From Irpex lacteus (lineage: Eukaryota; Basidiomycota; Agaricomycetes; Polyporales; Irpicaceae), in the NCBI GenBank assembly GCA_001986395.2, contig MQVO02000008.1, positions 248,001 through 312,000 of the forward strand: 64,000 bases of DNA, given 5' to 3'. Both the position numbers and the translations under genes were made by a program. This document shows positions 1-13,533 of the stretch, piece by piece (the stretch's first letter is position 1; each line of letters opens with the position of its first letter). Below the pieces are notes generated by a model. It made no database searches and was not told where the DNA came from. It saw nothing but the letters and a program-made list of their open reading frames with translations.

Positions 1-1341
1 TGGGAAGACCGTATCATCACGTTCCTTCTCCTCTCGACCCTTATTCCAAGCGTGCTCACCGGACTCTCAGCGCCCACGAGTCGTCTTCGGTATCGCATCC
101 TGGGCTTCTCCGGTCTCTTCGCCGCCTGCATCAGGCTTATGGCCACCAGTACGGTCTGCAGGGAGGAACAACAGCCAAACTGCCATGTCACATTCTACGC
201 CTCTGCATCGCTCACATCGCCTCCTCTTCTCATCCTCATCCTATCCATACCAACCGCACTTGCATTGCCATGGATCATCCGCCGTTTCCTGCGCATATCT
301 CAATCCGACAAAGGCGTCGCAGGACTCTTCCTTCCGTATGTGCTACCAGCAGTCCTCCTGCAAGGCAGTCTGGCCTGGCTGCTCGAATGGGTCGGCACTG
401 CCGACGTTCTGGAGCCATCCTGGTCAAGCACGTTACGCAGCTCCCGAACTATCTTCGGTTGGGGAGCCACCCTGACCACGCTTGTCCTCGGTGGATTGCT
501 GTGGTTCGTCGTGCCACTATGCCTGCAAGTGTCCGCAAAGGACTCCGCTGCAGGTCATGAAAAGAAGCAGGTCACCGTCGTTGGATTCGCCAACGCTTTC
601 GGCTCGCCCTACGTCATCTTCTGGTCTATAGCGTTAGGACTGTTTTACGTTACCAGCCAGCCAACGGCTCAAGTTGTTCTGGGCCTTGGGGCGATAGCCC
701 TCCTAGCATATTTGGAGGTGGTCGACAGTGTTCGGGACGCACACGCACTCGACGCCGCTTTCTCGTCCGCCACGCCATCCGATGCACTAAACCTCGATAC
801 ACTCCCCAGTGGTAGCGCGTCCGTCTCCTTCTCCGAGATAGTACCTCTCGCCTTATTGGCTCTACATACGTACTACGCAACAGGCCACCAGTCGACGATC
901 TCCTCCATCCAATGGAAGGCCGCGTTCGTGCTTACACCAACGTTGACCTACCCTCTATCTCCGCTCCTTGTTATCCTGAACACCTTCGGTCCACAATTCC
1001 TCTTCGGCATGACCGCTCCTTTGGTCGCACTCTGGAACGTTGCTCCCCTGCCTCACCCCGCGTCATACGAGCAAGCCCGCAGAGAAAGTGTACGCGCCGC
1101 ATTGGGCATGATGCTCTACCACAGTACTCTCCTTGTTGGAAGCGCGGTGACTGCTGCGTGGTTAAGAAGACATCTGATGGTGTGGAAAATATTCGCGCCG
1201 AGGTTCATGAACGCAGCGGCTAGTTTGCTGGCTGTTGACCTTGGGCTGCTTGTAGGCGTTGGGTTGGGGGTGGCCAGGATATCCGACAGGGTGGCGGCGT
1301 TGTTTGGTGGACCTACCTTTGCTTCACGGAAAGTAGATTAA
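1..1341 (+). CDS. GPI13: GPI ethanolamine phosphate transferase 3, C-terminal part
   Basis: The frame is open from the first base of the window and ends at TAA 1339-1341, so this is the 3' part (447 codons) of a gene that starts upstream. The protein is strongly hydrophobic with many membrane segments and carries a YYATGHQSTISSIQWKAAF-type segment near residue 290, which is characteristic of the PIG-O/Gpi13 family. Family members add phosphoethanolamine to the third mannose of the GPI anchor in the ER membrane. The catalytic phosphodiesterase-like luminal domain would lie upstream and is not visible. A GTG at 52 is internal, not the start. No intron is needed in this part. It is an essential housekeeping gene unrelated in function to the P450 cluster that follows. 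Confidence 0.88.
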   Translation, partial: WEDRIITFLLLSTLIPSVLTGLSAPTSRLRYRILGFSGLFAACIRLMATSTVCREEQQPNCHVTFYASASLTSPPLLILILSIPTALALPWIIRRFLRISQSDKGVAGLFLPYVLPAVLLQGSLAWLLEWVGTADVLEPSWSSTLRSSRTIFGWGATLTTLVLGGLLWFVVPLCLQVSAKDSAAGHEKKQVTVVGFANAFGSPYVIFWSIALGLFYVTSQPTAQVVLGLGAIALLAYLEVVDSVRDAHALDAAFSSATPSDALNLDTLPSGSASVSFSEIVPLALLALHTYYATGHQSTISSIQWKAAFVLTPTLTYPLSPLLVILNTFGPQFLFGMTAPLVALWNVAPLPHPASYEQARRESVRAALGMMLYHSTLLVGSAVTAAWLRRHLMVWKIFAPRFMNAAASLLAVDLGLLVGVGLGVARISDRVAALFGGPTFASRKVD

Positions 1342-1619
1342 AAGGGACAATGTAGCGCTGCCATACATGGGCTCTCAAGATAGACTAATAATGAATCTTT
1401 GAACACTTAAATCCCTAATAGCGTGTATTCCAGATGAGAACCCGTGTATTGTACATCTGACGCCTCCGGTGGGCAAAGAGTCCCATCACGCAGGTTGGTC
1501 GGCAAGCATATAAATCGAAGAGTAGCTGGTCATAAAAGTCGTTAAAGATGCACCGCCCCAGACACCTCAGCTAATGGGCTACGCAGCTGACCAGCTCTAA
1601 CGAGAGGACCACTAGAAAC

Positions 1620-3714
1620 TTACGTCTGCCTCTTCCTGAACAAGACCTTCGCCGTCTGATTCGGGGGAGACTGTGCTTGGAAGTAGATTGGCTCCGGGAA
1701 TACGCCCTCGTTCTCCATCTTGACGTCGTAGTGCAATACAAGCCAGGCGAGCATCGCCTTGAGCTCTGCCACAGCGAAGAAACGACCTGGGCTACATTTA
1801 TACACCAGTTAACTACAATATCTCTATCCCTTCGAAAATAATACACTCACCATGCATGTTTTCCCAGGCCGAACGGAACGTAATCCACACTAGCCGTCGT
1901 CGCCATCTGTTTAGTTGCGTTTCCCTCTTCCTCACGTATTCTCGAGAATCGCCATGGGTCAAAGGTATTTGGGTTCTCGTAGTAGTCTCGTTCGGTGTGT
2001 GTGGCGCGTTGCGCAACGGAGACGAACGTGCCCTTGGGGATGAAAGTTCCGTCTTTGAACACGTAATCCTTGAGCGCGAGGCGTTGCATACCCACTACAC
2101 ACAGTTGAGCAACCCGATTCTGTAAAGTGGGGGAAGCAACATACGAGAGTTGAATGAGTGCAGTCTCTGACACTCTTTGATGAAGCTGTCCGCCTTGCGC
2201 ATCTTCTGCATGCCAGTCTTCGTGTAACCCTCATCTGCTATTACAGCCGCGGCTTCCTCACGCAGTGGGTGAATATACTCGGGATTTGCGGCGAGACGGT
2301 ATAAGACGGTGGCAAAAGTCTGTGAGCATAACGCGGCATTAAATTCAGTAGATATCGTACGAAGGCAATCAAAAAGGCAGTACCATTGAAGATGTGTGTA
2401 TCGATGCGAAGTTGAGTACCAAGAGTCGTTGTGCCATGTCAGGTACAGACTCTGCTTGTCCCGCAGGGGAATCAAGGAGCCACTGAAGCAGGTCGTTCTG
2501 TAGAGTCATTATCAGCATATTGTCTGAGTCACGAGAAGTTGCCATGCATACCGGTTTATCTGCCCACTCCTGGCCATAAAGTTCCATATTCCTCCGGCGC
2601 TCTTCGATAACGGGCGCAACATATTTGAGGACCCGATCAACACTTTCCTTGCGAGATGTGAAAACATTAGCAGCAACGCTGAGTTATACAAGATATTAGC
2701 TTGTTGGCAAGTCCAGAAGCCCACATTGAAGATTACTGACCCACGGAGGAACCAAGGAAGCATACCCAAGAGCTTTCCGCCAATGACGACCTTCATTGTG
2801 TACGCAATGCTGATATCAAGATATTCCTTGTTTCTACCTGACAGATGCGCGCCATGGTGATCGTCATCAGTATCAGGCCACAGGATGATGTGGAACAAAT
2901 TGTCTCACAGACGGGAACCCCTACGAAGACACGACCGCTGGCTCTTGCAACAATTTGTAGGATCTTCTCCATGGCCGTGAAGGACGTCCATTCTATTGAA
3001 AGATGAACATATAGTCCACTCGACACTGGAGACATACATACCATCGTTCAGAGGTATAATCTCGGGGAAGCATTGCTCAAGTTCGTCGTGGACATCAGGC
3101 AGAACATTGTTAACGTTCTTGGTAAGCTCACCACGAACCACAGGAATGTGGTAAGGGTTTACCATCGTCTCCTCTCCCATAGTGTGTCGCTGTTGCAAGG
3201 ACTACAATATACATATATGGGTGAGGGAATAATTGTAACACGAGCATATGGACAAACTCACCTCTGCCACAGCCTCTGCAAACGACAGCTCGTCATCCTT
3301 CGCTTGTCTCAGCTCGTCTATGAGCTTCGGCCCGGAGACCACGATGTGCCATGAGTTGAGGTAGGGTATCTTGAAGATGCCATCGCGATACTTGTCCACC
3401 GAGAATAGTTAGTACATGCCTCAAGCAATTACAAGATACTAGTGCTGACCTTTGAGTACCCCTCTTCAAGGAACTTGTTGGGATTGACGTAGAACTGCAA
3501 AGCAGTGATGTACGAGAGCAGCGGCGACGAGTATCCTACAGTAGGTATGGAGTCGTACTGCGCATCCAAGCATGAGTTGTGGCATTTCTCAGCCATGAGA
3601 AAGTAAACCACTCACCGCAGAATACCGCAGCCTCGACCGAATGTAGAGTGCTGCAACCACAAAGCTTGCGATGTATACCCACGATAGGGAGCCTGAACCA
3701 AACGCGTCGAGCAT
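1620..3714 (-). CDS. cytochrome P450 (P450-1), CYP512/ent-kaurene-oxidase-like
   Basis: Eleven exons, all with GT-AG introns in phase: 3714-3616, 3557-3450, 3390-3262, 3201-3042, 2992-2909, 2837-2741, 2678-2552, 2497-2384, 2319-2145, 2094-1851, 1791-1620; 502 aa. The N-terminus has one membrane anchor (about residues 10-25). The ExxR motif reads ECQR near 355-358. The heme loop FGLGKHACPGRFF is split by intron 10, which falls inside the cysteine codon (Cys446). The I-helix region ASIHTSS is the form seen in this basidiomycete group instead of AGxxT. It should be an ER-bound monooxygenase acting on a lipophilic substrate, often a terpenoid in this group; the substrate cannot be read. It is the inverted paralog of the genes at 18395 and 21086. 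The start matches theirs in position and exon length (99 nt). Confidence 0.92.
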
Positions 3715-3793
3715 CCTGGAAGAAGAGTCTGTTGGGCAGATGGACGCGCACGAGAAACCTTTGAGGACGCCACACCAGAATGGTGGTGAGTAC

Positions 3794-3799
3794 ATATAC
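3794..3799 (-). promoter_or_regulatory. TATA-like box of P450-1
   Basis: Reading the minus strand, TATATG lies about 80 nt before the ATG at 3714. The two paralogs also have a TATA box 60-85 nt before their ATG, which supports this placement, but the match is imperfect. Confidence 0.35.
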
Positions 3800-6700
3800 C
3801 TAGATCACCGGCACATGAGAATACAGGGTCTGTTGTCGTACGTTCAGATCAGAACGTTCCCACATGCGGGGGAATGTGCGACCAATCACCTGGCGAGAAT
3901 ATTCCCCCGTTCCCCATGCATTATTACATCTCGGGGCAATCTAGAAGCTTTTGTGCTGGCAGTGTCTATGTTCCGTGTTGATTACACTCTTATTTCGAGC
4001 ATCCACCCCTATGCCCTGTAATACATCTCGCAAAGTTCTTCCTGAGCTTCATATCTTTGTCACCTTGTAACCACTCGAAGTCGAAGCAGTTAGAGCTCGT
4101 ACCTATTCAGTTGAAGCCGCCTGGGAATCATGTGTGTCTTCCGTCGCGTAACGGCGCCCGTGAGCGCAGCATCGTCAACGTGTTTACCTCAGATCGGGGC
4201 GATAATCTTGGTGACACGGTCATGCGCTTCTGTTCCTACAAGGCTACAACAGAAAGGTCGTGCCAGAGGTTCGTATGCCTGACGTTACAAGTTACATCAT
4301 GGCGGCCTGAATCCTTATGAGCTGTTGAAGATACATTAGGACCATTATTAAGGTCTCGTATCAGTAGTTCTTCTAGATATTTCAGTTCAGCACGTGGCAA
4401 GGTAGGGAAGTTACATTCGCACCATGCAGATATGTGGAAAGTTTCTCCTCCGAGATGACGACGATCCACATGCAACGAGAGCTTCTTTCGAAATGGTTTT
4501 CTGGTCCACGGCGGCCATAGGGCCGACAATTCAGACACTGCCCTCACGTAACATTCAACACGCTAGCAGCTCACAAGACATGGCCTCCGAAATCGGTGGC
4601 GACGAGGTATATGATACCTGTGCGTGGAGCATCGATGTATGTGCTTGTGTTTTGTGGCCTAGAACACGCAGAGGCTCTCGGTATTCTCTGCATTATTAGT
4701 AAAACACTTGAGGGCGGTGCGTGTCATATGCTAAACACAGAGATTCAACTCGCAAATTGAATTGGCCGTCTTGAGTGACTGTTGAGGTGAGTCCGGAACA
4801 CTATTCACCTGTTACGCCTGCATTAGACATAGCTGTACACGGTTCATCTGATGCTAACATACCGGTCCTCGAGGCCTCACGATTGATGGGGGCGTGTGAT
4901 AATCGTAAGTGGCTCTATCGGTAGAAGCCGACTACGCCAGGTATGCGCAAGGGATATTCCGAGCTGATGAATAACTGCTGCAGTTAGTAGTACAGTACGG
5001 TTAAGACAGCCCACATCGGTCGTGGCCACTAGGTCGTCGGCATACGAGGCGGCCACACACCTGGAAGTGGATAGTTATCCGACGGGCAGGATTAGAATGG
5101 ATGTGATGAGATGTCAAAGGGGCGGCTGTTACAGAGCTTATTGCACCAGCGTTTTTTGTTATTTTTTTGCAGTGCTTACTTGGTACGTAGTCGGTCTTGT
5201 GTTCATGTTTCCTCTGAAGAGCGTTGCACTAGAGGCGGCGGACAGGCTTGTTAAAACCAGTTTCGGTAAGATATTCAACTACCCACTCGCAAGCAACCAG
5301 CACAGGACTGCTCGTTATGAGGAAGGTTTGTAAGTTTACTGTCGATGCGCAAGGGTCTGAAATCGATTGGAGCGATTACTCTGAAATTTCTTAGGTTGCC
5401 GACTGCAGACTCATGAGCAAAGGATGCACTTACGGAACTCGATCTGCTCAAATTTCATGGGATCCGAGTGCGCAACACTCTACAAACCGTTGAACGCTCC
5501 TGCATTACGATAATCGCTAGTTAATTCGGCTGGTAATCTCAGGCCTGACACGATTTGATTGGGTCTAGTGAGAAAAATAAGCGGGCAGTAAAGCAGAAAG
5601 CGAACGCGCACGATATTTATAGCTGCAGCCAAGCTTCTTTGCGGTCATCACGACAGTCAACCGGGAGGATCGTAGCGCATCTTCACGGCTTGATTGCAGC
5701 TCATGACGAAGTGATACTTTTGAGAATGTGAGAGGGGATCCAAGAGCAACCATCGACACAGGAACCTTGTTCAGCGCGGATGGTAAACGGAACATGTGGA
5801 GAGGCTTCGTAAGTCTTGAGGTTAGTCGATTGTGAAGGTGCTACGTGGGAGCGATCGTGTCGGACTCATGTATCTTCACACGGACGAGCGGAGAAAGCTT
5901 GCAGCATATTTTGAGTAAGCTGATTGTAGGGAGAATTTCAATGATTAGGACCGGATACTGGTCTTACGAGGATGTCTCCGCACTGGCACGTCCATGTGCC
6001 TACGTAGAAGAGACGTCGGGTCAGCTATTTGCGGAGACGATTAAGCAAACAGTTGAATAGGTCACCATGGCAGTGGGGTTTTCTCCTCCCTACCTACGCA
6101 CTCAGACACGTCAATATCAACGAATTCACCAGAGGAGAGCCATTAGGCCCGTCCACTGAGCACGGACTTGATCAACACGGACCTGGTCAACTCCTCAACC
6201 TCTCCGGTATGATCACAACTGAATGTATGCGTGCACGATTGCTCACTAGAAAGATACGGATAGGTGTCAGCCAATGTACGAAGATGGTGATGCGCATATG
6301 TTCAGATAACTTACGTTTATTCAAGGGCACGGGCGCTCGTGGCAGCAGCGGGGGCCAACTAGCGTGGGAGCATCCGCAAAACCTCACTCCGGAGGGTGTA
6401 TATGTCGCGAAACAAAGCGACCTGGGACCAACATGCACAGCATCTAGATTGTAGAAGCAGCAAGTTGCGTAATTCTGTGGGTCCAGGGACATGTACAGAC
6501 TTGACGGAGTTAAGGTACCCGATGCCACTGGAACGCGCGCATATAGCCAGTCAACAATTCTGTCAACATGCGTGAAGGCTCACACTTACGACTGTCCGCT
6601 TGCTGACCTACATCGCATAGCCTCGTGAAGTGGGCTATCCATCATGAATCTTGTTCTCCAAAGTCGCTGGCGGTTGGCCGGCAGTTCGAACACGGATGTT

Positions 6701-7110
6701 TTTCCAAGCATAGCCATCGAGAAGCCCGACACTTGCGGTATCGGATTCGCACGCTACGTACAAACATCTCCGTACGAGTGTGTTCGCTATGTGCGATAGT
6801 GTCATGGTGCAGTTTTCACCTCCGAGTAATGACCTGCATCGCCTCGGGTGTACGGGGTGGATGTATGCGACTAGGAAGGGCAAGGTGCGTAATGCCCACC
6901 ATCAACGCTCGGCAGACTCCGCAACGACAAGCGCTTCTCTAATGTCCTTTACGAACTCTTAAGATCCATCTTGACCTCGAACCGTCACGTATTCTTGCGT
7001 TGTCCTCAACTCCCCAGGTTTGAAGGTTCACCAGTACCTGCCAGGCCAGTGGCAGTTCAGCTCCTTTTGATCTTGTGCGCGACGTGCTCTCACGCTCCTT
7101 GATTGATTCA
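3800..7110. other. gene-free stretch of about 3.3 kb
   Basis: I find no convincing coding region here. The open frames are short, in all frames, and do not join across plausible introns into anything recognisable. Near 3860-3920 there are G-rich and C-rich tracts in inverted arrangement. A 15-bp near-tandem repeat with the core CACGGAC occurs at about 6161-6191. The segment next to 3800 should hold the P450-1 promoter, and the segment before 7111 that of the transcription factor gene. It may contain decayed transposon or gene sequence that cannot be recognised by eye. Confidence 0.5.
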
Positions 7111-10100
7111 ATGTCCAGCGCTGATACCAACTATCCATCCTTGGACCACCACGAGCCCCACGCCCTGTCTGCCACCCAAACCCGTCCCTCGAGGGGTTTA
7201 TCTGCAGGTATACAAAGTCGCAGCTCTGCTTCCGCGGAACCCCTCGCTCAGCCTCCATCCATGAACGTACCTATATCCTACTACGGGCCTGACCAGCCTG
7301 GGCTGTCAGTAGACGACAATGGCGAATATCAGCAGTGGATACAAAACTACTACGCAAATTCCCAACAGCAAACTCAGTACGCTCATCCAGGAGACATGAC
7401 AACTGCTGATATGTCTCAGATGCACTATGGCGTCGAACCATCCTCCATGGCTCCGCAAGACCATTCACAGCCAATGCCGAACCATTATAATTTCGTTCCT
7501 TCCCCATACCAAGTCACCGCTCATCAGAGCTCGAACCGTGACGCATACAACCAGCAATACGCTTCGACTCCCACTGTGTCAGGGCCGCCTAGGATATCTC
7601 AGGTGCCTCATTCAAATAATATTAACCGCCGTGGATTCCGAGCACAGTCGGGTCCTGTTGCGCCTATGGCATACCAGCAGCCGCAAGTGCAGGTGCAGCC
7701 CCATTATGCTCGGGGCGCGCCTGCTGCTGCGAGCGAGTCGTATTTCCCTCCATCGGGTGTTACAGACAGAAATCAGGACTTCGAATTTTCATTCTCTTCA
7801 AACGTAGATGGAGCCGCCTCTGCATCGGGTAGCAACTACACCCCGCACTCGGATGTCAATCCTTTACCAGGTGCAAATACTTCTCCTTCTTCGTGGACCG
7901 GTACGGACGAGATTCCCCAGTACGCCTCTCACGTACCCACGACCTCAGCCGCAGTCCCCAATCCTGCTTCCTCTCCAAATGAACGTCGCGAAGCGCCATC
8001 AAGGAGGAAATCTAATAAACGGGCCCGGCCCGATCCAAGTGTGGAACCTGCGACTGCCAGTGAGGATGAAGATGGTCCTCAGTCAGCAGTTCCACCTTTG
8101 CGAGGCCCAGAAACTAATCCTCAGCGACTGTAAGTCCCTCTTCTATATCTACCTTCGCAATGCTGAAAATTCCTTCGATTCCCATCATCACTCATTCGCT
8201 TTCCGAACGTTCTTCCTCGACACTCATCCTCTACCTGGTTTCCCGATCGGCGCGTCCTCACCGTCCCTTTGCTTCGAATGCGTTGGCCCTTTCATTCGCT
8301 TACCACTTCCCCCTTGCTGCTCGTTCATCCTGGACTGCATACCGGTCGTCTCGACTTCCGTCGCCTACCGCCTTCCGGGTATTTCGTGCCTCCGGTGACG
8401 TCCCGCCTGACGCTTGATGGCACGCGCTGAACGGGCGTTTGCAGACCTGGCGCATGTACACACTGCAAGAAGCTCAAGGTGAGCTTGAACTTTTGGGCTT
8501 AGCCAGCATTGTGGCAAATTTTCTCACAAATGTCATTTGCATGCCTCCTTACCAATCTGTCTTCCTTACCCGCGAAACCCTTTCTGCCTAACGCCTCGAT
8601 AGATGAGATGCGAGTTCCCCAGGGGCGACAACACGTGCCGGCGGTGCAGAACTAGCGGACATCACTGTATCGTCGAGGGACGCAAGCCTCGCAATACACC
8701 CAAGTGAGTTTCCCCCTCTGATCATTCCGGCGCTTGCACACCATCTCCGAAATGCGGTGCGCTACTCCTCTTAAGTAGGGCGCAAGCGGCGGTCATGTAC
8801 TGGGCCCGCCCTTTTTGTCTCACATTCACGTTTCTCGTCAACATGTGCATAGTCTCAGTGGAAGCCGACCACCATTCCGATGACGTTGCTAATATTGTTT
8901 CCGAATCCAGTAAACGTGAATATCTGCTTGCGCAGATCCGTCAGAAGGATGCAATTATCGAGTCGTTACTCAAGCAAGTAGGTTGATCGATATCTCCATG
9001 AAATGTGATCTCTGACTGTGCGATTTGTCTTAGCTGCACAATCCCTATATCGCGACACCCCTCTCGATTGCCTCCTATAGGATGGCAACATCGCCATCCG
9101 ATCAGAACAAGCAAAACATATTGACTTGGCTGGATCGACTTCAAGACAGCGTGAGGACTGCAGGTAGAACGGGAGGCTCTCAGGCCTTCAATCTTGACTC
9201 TCGCACACGCGAGAACACCGATGGCGAGGAAGAATCGGACTCAGAGGGCGAAGAAGGTGGCGAGAACACGGAGCGGGGCAGTGTGGGCACGGTGAAGCTC
9301 GAGGAAGAAGAGAAGAAGATGCAGCTGCTACCAGATACTGCAGTACCTCTTGGCTTGATCGCTGACCTATCGCTCAACAACACCAAGAAGACGTCGACGA
9401 AGGGCGACGACGACACCGATGATGATAACGTCGTACGTGCATAATGATATCTTGATATGCGCGCATCAGTATCCTGACACAGTAATACAGGGCGTGGCGA
9501 ACGAGACATACTTCTTGCCTGGTGGGTGTTTATCAGATTAGCATGCTGTACGCTCTGTGCTAAATGAGATCTAATTAGGTCCCGCTTATGATCTCGATAT
9601 CCGTGCTAATCTCATCGAGCAACACAGCCCGCCCGATATCTTGGTCCACGGACTAGTGACCCCGGAAGACGTGGATAAGCTGTTCGAGATGTACGTTTTC
9701 CTTTCTGTGATATCACATCGCCATCTAGTGGGTATTGAGCGGGATTATGTTCACAGCTTTTTCGCCCGCTTGAATGTGCACGTCTCCGTGCTCGACCCGG
9801 TACTGCACACCCCTTCGACAACGTTTGCACGATGTCCTTTCTTGTTCACAGTTGGTGAGTCATGCGACGTGGCACCACATTTCGTTAATGGTCATGGCCT
9901 TAACTGAATACGTCTTTGTAGTATGTGCGGTGGCGTCCCGGTATTACGAGCAAAAATCGGAAATTTATCCGATTGCGATGCATTTTGCCAAACATGCGGC
10001 AGCCAACGCGCTTATTACGGGTGAGTGCCGTCTTGTCCTCCTCCCCTCCGTGTCAGACATCGCTGACGCTTCGTTTTCTTGGCCAGGATGGAAATCAGTT

Positions 10101-12149
10101 GAGCTCGCACAAGCATACATTATCTTGAGTATCTACGGCGTGCCCGCCAGACGATGGGAAGAAGACCGTGGATGGCTATACACCGGCCTCGCTATCCGGT
10201 AAGCCACACTTGCGGTCATGCTTTTGCATACCTTGTGGTGGCTGATCATAGATGATGTATGCAGAATCGCCACCGACCTGAACCTACACCACATGCCGAC
10301 TGTGAAGCCGACTTCGGAACGCCACGAGCGAGAGATCATGAACAGGATCCGTGTGTGGCTGAACTGCTACAATTTGGATAAATCGACTGCGACGCAGTTT
10401 GGAAAGCCGTCGACGATCAAGGAGGATTAGTAAGTGCATGCGTCATTGTTATGAAACTGGACAAAATGTTCACCTCTTTTCCCGTACGTTGTAGTATTGT
10501 TCGCAGATCGGATGAATGGTACAGGATGTCTCCTTATAACCATGTCGTATGTGTTCATAGTTATCACATGTGCACTGGAAACGCGCTTGCTTACTCGTCT
10601 GGCCATAGTATGATTCGGGTCTATGTGCCTATACCTCACAACTCCGCATCATGGCCCGATTCCATGAAGAGGTGTACAGCGACCCGGACTCACAAAGTGG
10701 GTTGAACGAGGTATGTCCACCAGTTGTCACCATAGCTGGTAACTAACGTACTGCTCGCCAGCGCCTTGACTTTAAGGAGGTTACTCTCAGGCACGACGAA
10801 CACCTAACTCGGTACTACGATGACTGGAAGATAAGACTGGAGAGCGAGGACGACGTGAATAGTGCGTTCTTTCGCCACAGCTACTCTACCTTGCACCATC
10901 CTGACAGTTATTAGGAGACCCTTCTGTGTCTTTCCGGTCTAAGCTGCTTCCCTTGTAAGTCCCTTTCCGGATTGACGCTCGCATGTAAAGCATGACTGAC
11001 GTGCACTGAATGTCATCTATATCTATCTAGCTTTACGAACTACTCTAGGCTTGTCATGTACTCCTTTGGGTTCCAGCAAGCTTTCAGACGAGGAATGCAA
11101 CTTGAAGACCGCGTGTTTGTGGACAAGGTATGTTTCCTGCTTCATCGTCTGCCTCGTTCGTCAGTAATGGGATACTTCGACAGTGCTTCCAAGCTGCCAA
11201 AGCTGTCATCTCAGCTATGGTGGATGGTCTTGCCCCAACAGGCTTCATGCGCTACGCCCCTGACAGTCAGTATCCTCTGTAGTCCTTGACTTGCCTTTTG
11301 ACTAACAGTTACGCATAGGCCACTTCATATTCGGCACATTTGCGTCCGCCTTCCTTCTCAAAGTGCGTAACATTCCGTGCATGAGCACTTGCACCGCCTA
11401 ACCCGCCCCATAGCTCCTGAAGCCCGACTTCTCAAAGTTGATAACGAAAGACCAGGAAGAGGACATCTTCCAGCTCATCGGTCGACTAATCCAAACCCTC
11501 AACTCTCCAGAGATTGCCATAGACGACAGACACACACCTCGTCTCCACGCTCGCTTCCTAGCCGGTCTACTATCAAGACACAGACGAGACGTCGCCACCA
11601 CCGGCCGTCTACACGCGCAGCCCCCTCCCGCACAAACCATATCGGATCTTCACGCTTCTACTTCCACTTCCACTTCAACAGGCGACATGAGCGCAGGCAG
11701 CAACCAACAAGTCTTCTCATTCGCGCCACAGGACTCAGGTGCAACGTCGAGCAATTCTTCGACGACGCAGGGCACCACGAACATGGACCAGAGTTTCGTG
11801 GTGCAACACGAACCTGTGTATGAGCCTGATGCGGCGTACACGACGGCGGAGGGCGGACCCGTGGAGATGATGGATTTCAACTCGAGTCCTGGGAGCGCGG
11901 ACGATGAGATGCTGGGTGCGCTGTTGGCGTTGAAGAATCCTTCGTATTGGCAGAATATGATGATGCCTGGGTACGTATCTAACCTACTGGCCGACCCGTT
12001 GGTAAGGGAGATTGTTGACGTTTGTGATGTTGTGTAGGTTTTCGTGGTCTGAGCCGAGGGCTGCTGCTATGGCGGATGGGTACGTGCAGGATTATTCGAC
12101 GACGCATCATGGGTTCGAGACGCTTCAGGCGCCTGGTCTCACCGCTTGA
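7111..12149 (+). CDS. Zn2Cys6 fungal-specific transcription factor
   Basis: Twenty exons in phase from ATG 7111 to TGA 12147-12149 give about 1140 aa: 7111-8129, 8445-8478, 8603-8703, 8911-8977, 9034-9432, 9491-9521, 9579-9690, 9757-9854, 9922-10020, 10087-10198, 10265-10429, 10495-10546, 10609-10710, 10762-10861, 10915-10954, 11031-11127, 11184-11265, 11319-11362, 11414-11970, 12038-12149. A Q/S/P-rich leader of about 340 residues precedes the zinc cluster C-x2-C-x6-C-x8-C-x2-C-x6-C, which is split over exons 2 and 3. A short coiled-coil linker follows, then the fungal-specific middle homology region (about 530-900, with the DLNLHHMP and YDSGLCAY stretches) and an acidic S/T/Q-rich tail. It should bind DNA in the nucleus. 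Its place between P450-1 and the MFS gene makes it the candidate pathway-specific regulator; that is inference. Confidence 0.93.
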
Positions 12150-13533
12150 TCTCTCTGCGACTTCGTGAATGTCATCGTGCCTCGAATCTGTAAACATCTT
12201 CTCTTGGCTGTTGTCGCTGTATACTGAGCTCCAGCTCTCGTTCGCTGTGTTATTTCTTCTTCCAGTCTTTGTCTCTTGTCGTTGTGGATTGTAGCTCGTA
12301 CCGACGCCGATATATGACACGCCTCTCTGTATCAATCATACACTATAGAAATTGCTTACTGTAATGGATTTTGTAGTACTACTCGCGATAAATGCAATAA
12401 CGAACAGTTTCTTGCTTTGCTGTGGTCGACTGTGAGTCTAGTATCATTTTCTTTGTGCAGTTTGAACGGTGTGCAGCGACGGAGATGTGGCACAAACGGA
12501 ACGATCGAGCACTCCGTGATCCGGGACTTTGTGGCGTGCGAGAATGATGCCAAGTCCACGCATCTTCTTACATTCACTATCATTCAACTCTGCCTACAAC
12601 TACTCACGAATCAGTGCTTTTGTACTATGCATGCGAAATACGTAGTATCGTGGGTAGGAATTTTTCCAGGTGAGTCATCATACTTGGAAAGCGATGTCAG
12701 GCGCATAAGTATAAAGTTATACACAGCGACAGGCCTAGGTGTGCCTTCGGTCAGTCTCCCGCTGCTGTTTGTTTCAGTTGAGTCGGAGAGACCATGATGT
12801 GTTTGGCATTACTGTAGGTATTCCGACATCTCGGTGTTTCGAACGGAAATATTAATGGGCGCGGGAAGCGTACATTCCAGCATAACTCCCCGAGTGATTT
12901 ATGACAGTAACTTCAGTAAGTGGCAGTGGATGTACGCATGGTGGCCTGCGCTCGCTGTTGACCCAAGTGGACTGCGCATTACTCACTGTATCTCATAATA
13001 CGGGACACAACCGCATGTGTTACAGTGCAGAATGACCCGTGCAAAGGTGGTTGCTATTATACATGAGCTGACTTCAGCGAGAGCCTCCATGACCTCTGTG
13101 CAGAATCCCGTGAGGATCATGAATATTCGGCGCGTTACTAGAGCTTAGGAAGTGCTGATTATAGTCAGCACAGAACCTAATCTGGCCACTGTCCGCTGCC
13201 GACGGTGCAGCCATGTCGCGGCCTTGTCCACTACAAACTCATTCCTACAATTCGGCGCGAACAAACACAGAAAATGGCCGCGCCGGTCTCGATAAGTCAG
13301 CTCCGATCGGCCGATGTTGAAGCTCCAACCAATCATACCACGCGTAGTGCCGGTAGGAATGATGGTACTACCATATCGGGCGGACTCCATCACTCGGCAT
13401 CCGCGGCGAGAAGATCTACACGCTGACGGAACCATACGAAGTCTATCAAGTTTCTCACTTGTGACGTCCATATATACACCCCGGGACCAGGTGGTGCGTA
13501 TCCTCAACTTTGCTTTCAACGTCGTACGTATTC
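12150..13533. other. intergenic, promoter side of MFS gene
   Basis: There is no convincing gene in this stretch of about 1.4 kb. It holds the 3' flank of the transcription factor gene and the promoter of the exporter. Short open frames here are chance. Confidence 0.5.
13471..13476 (+). promoter_or_regulatory. TATA box of MFS gene
   Basis: TATATA preceded by a TGACGTC site (13462-13468, a CRE/ATF-type palindrome) lies about 60 nt before the ATG at 13534. The spacing fits a fungal core promoter. Confidence 0.45.

Noticed and set aside
52..54. GTG as start of the GPI13 part
   Set aside because: The frame is open to base 1 and the family protein is much longer; this is an internal valine.
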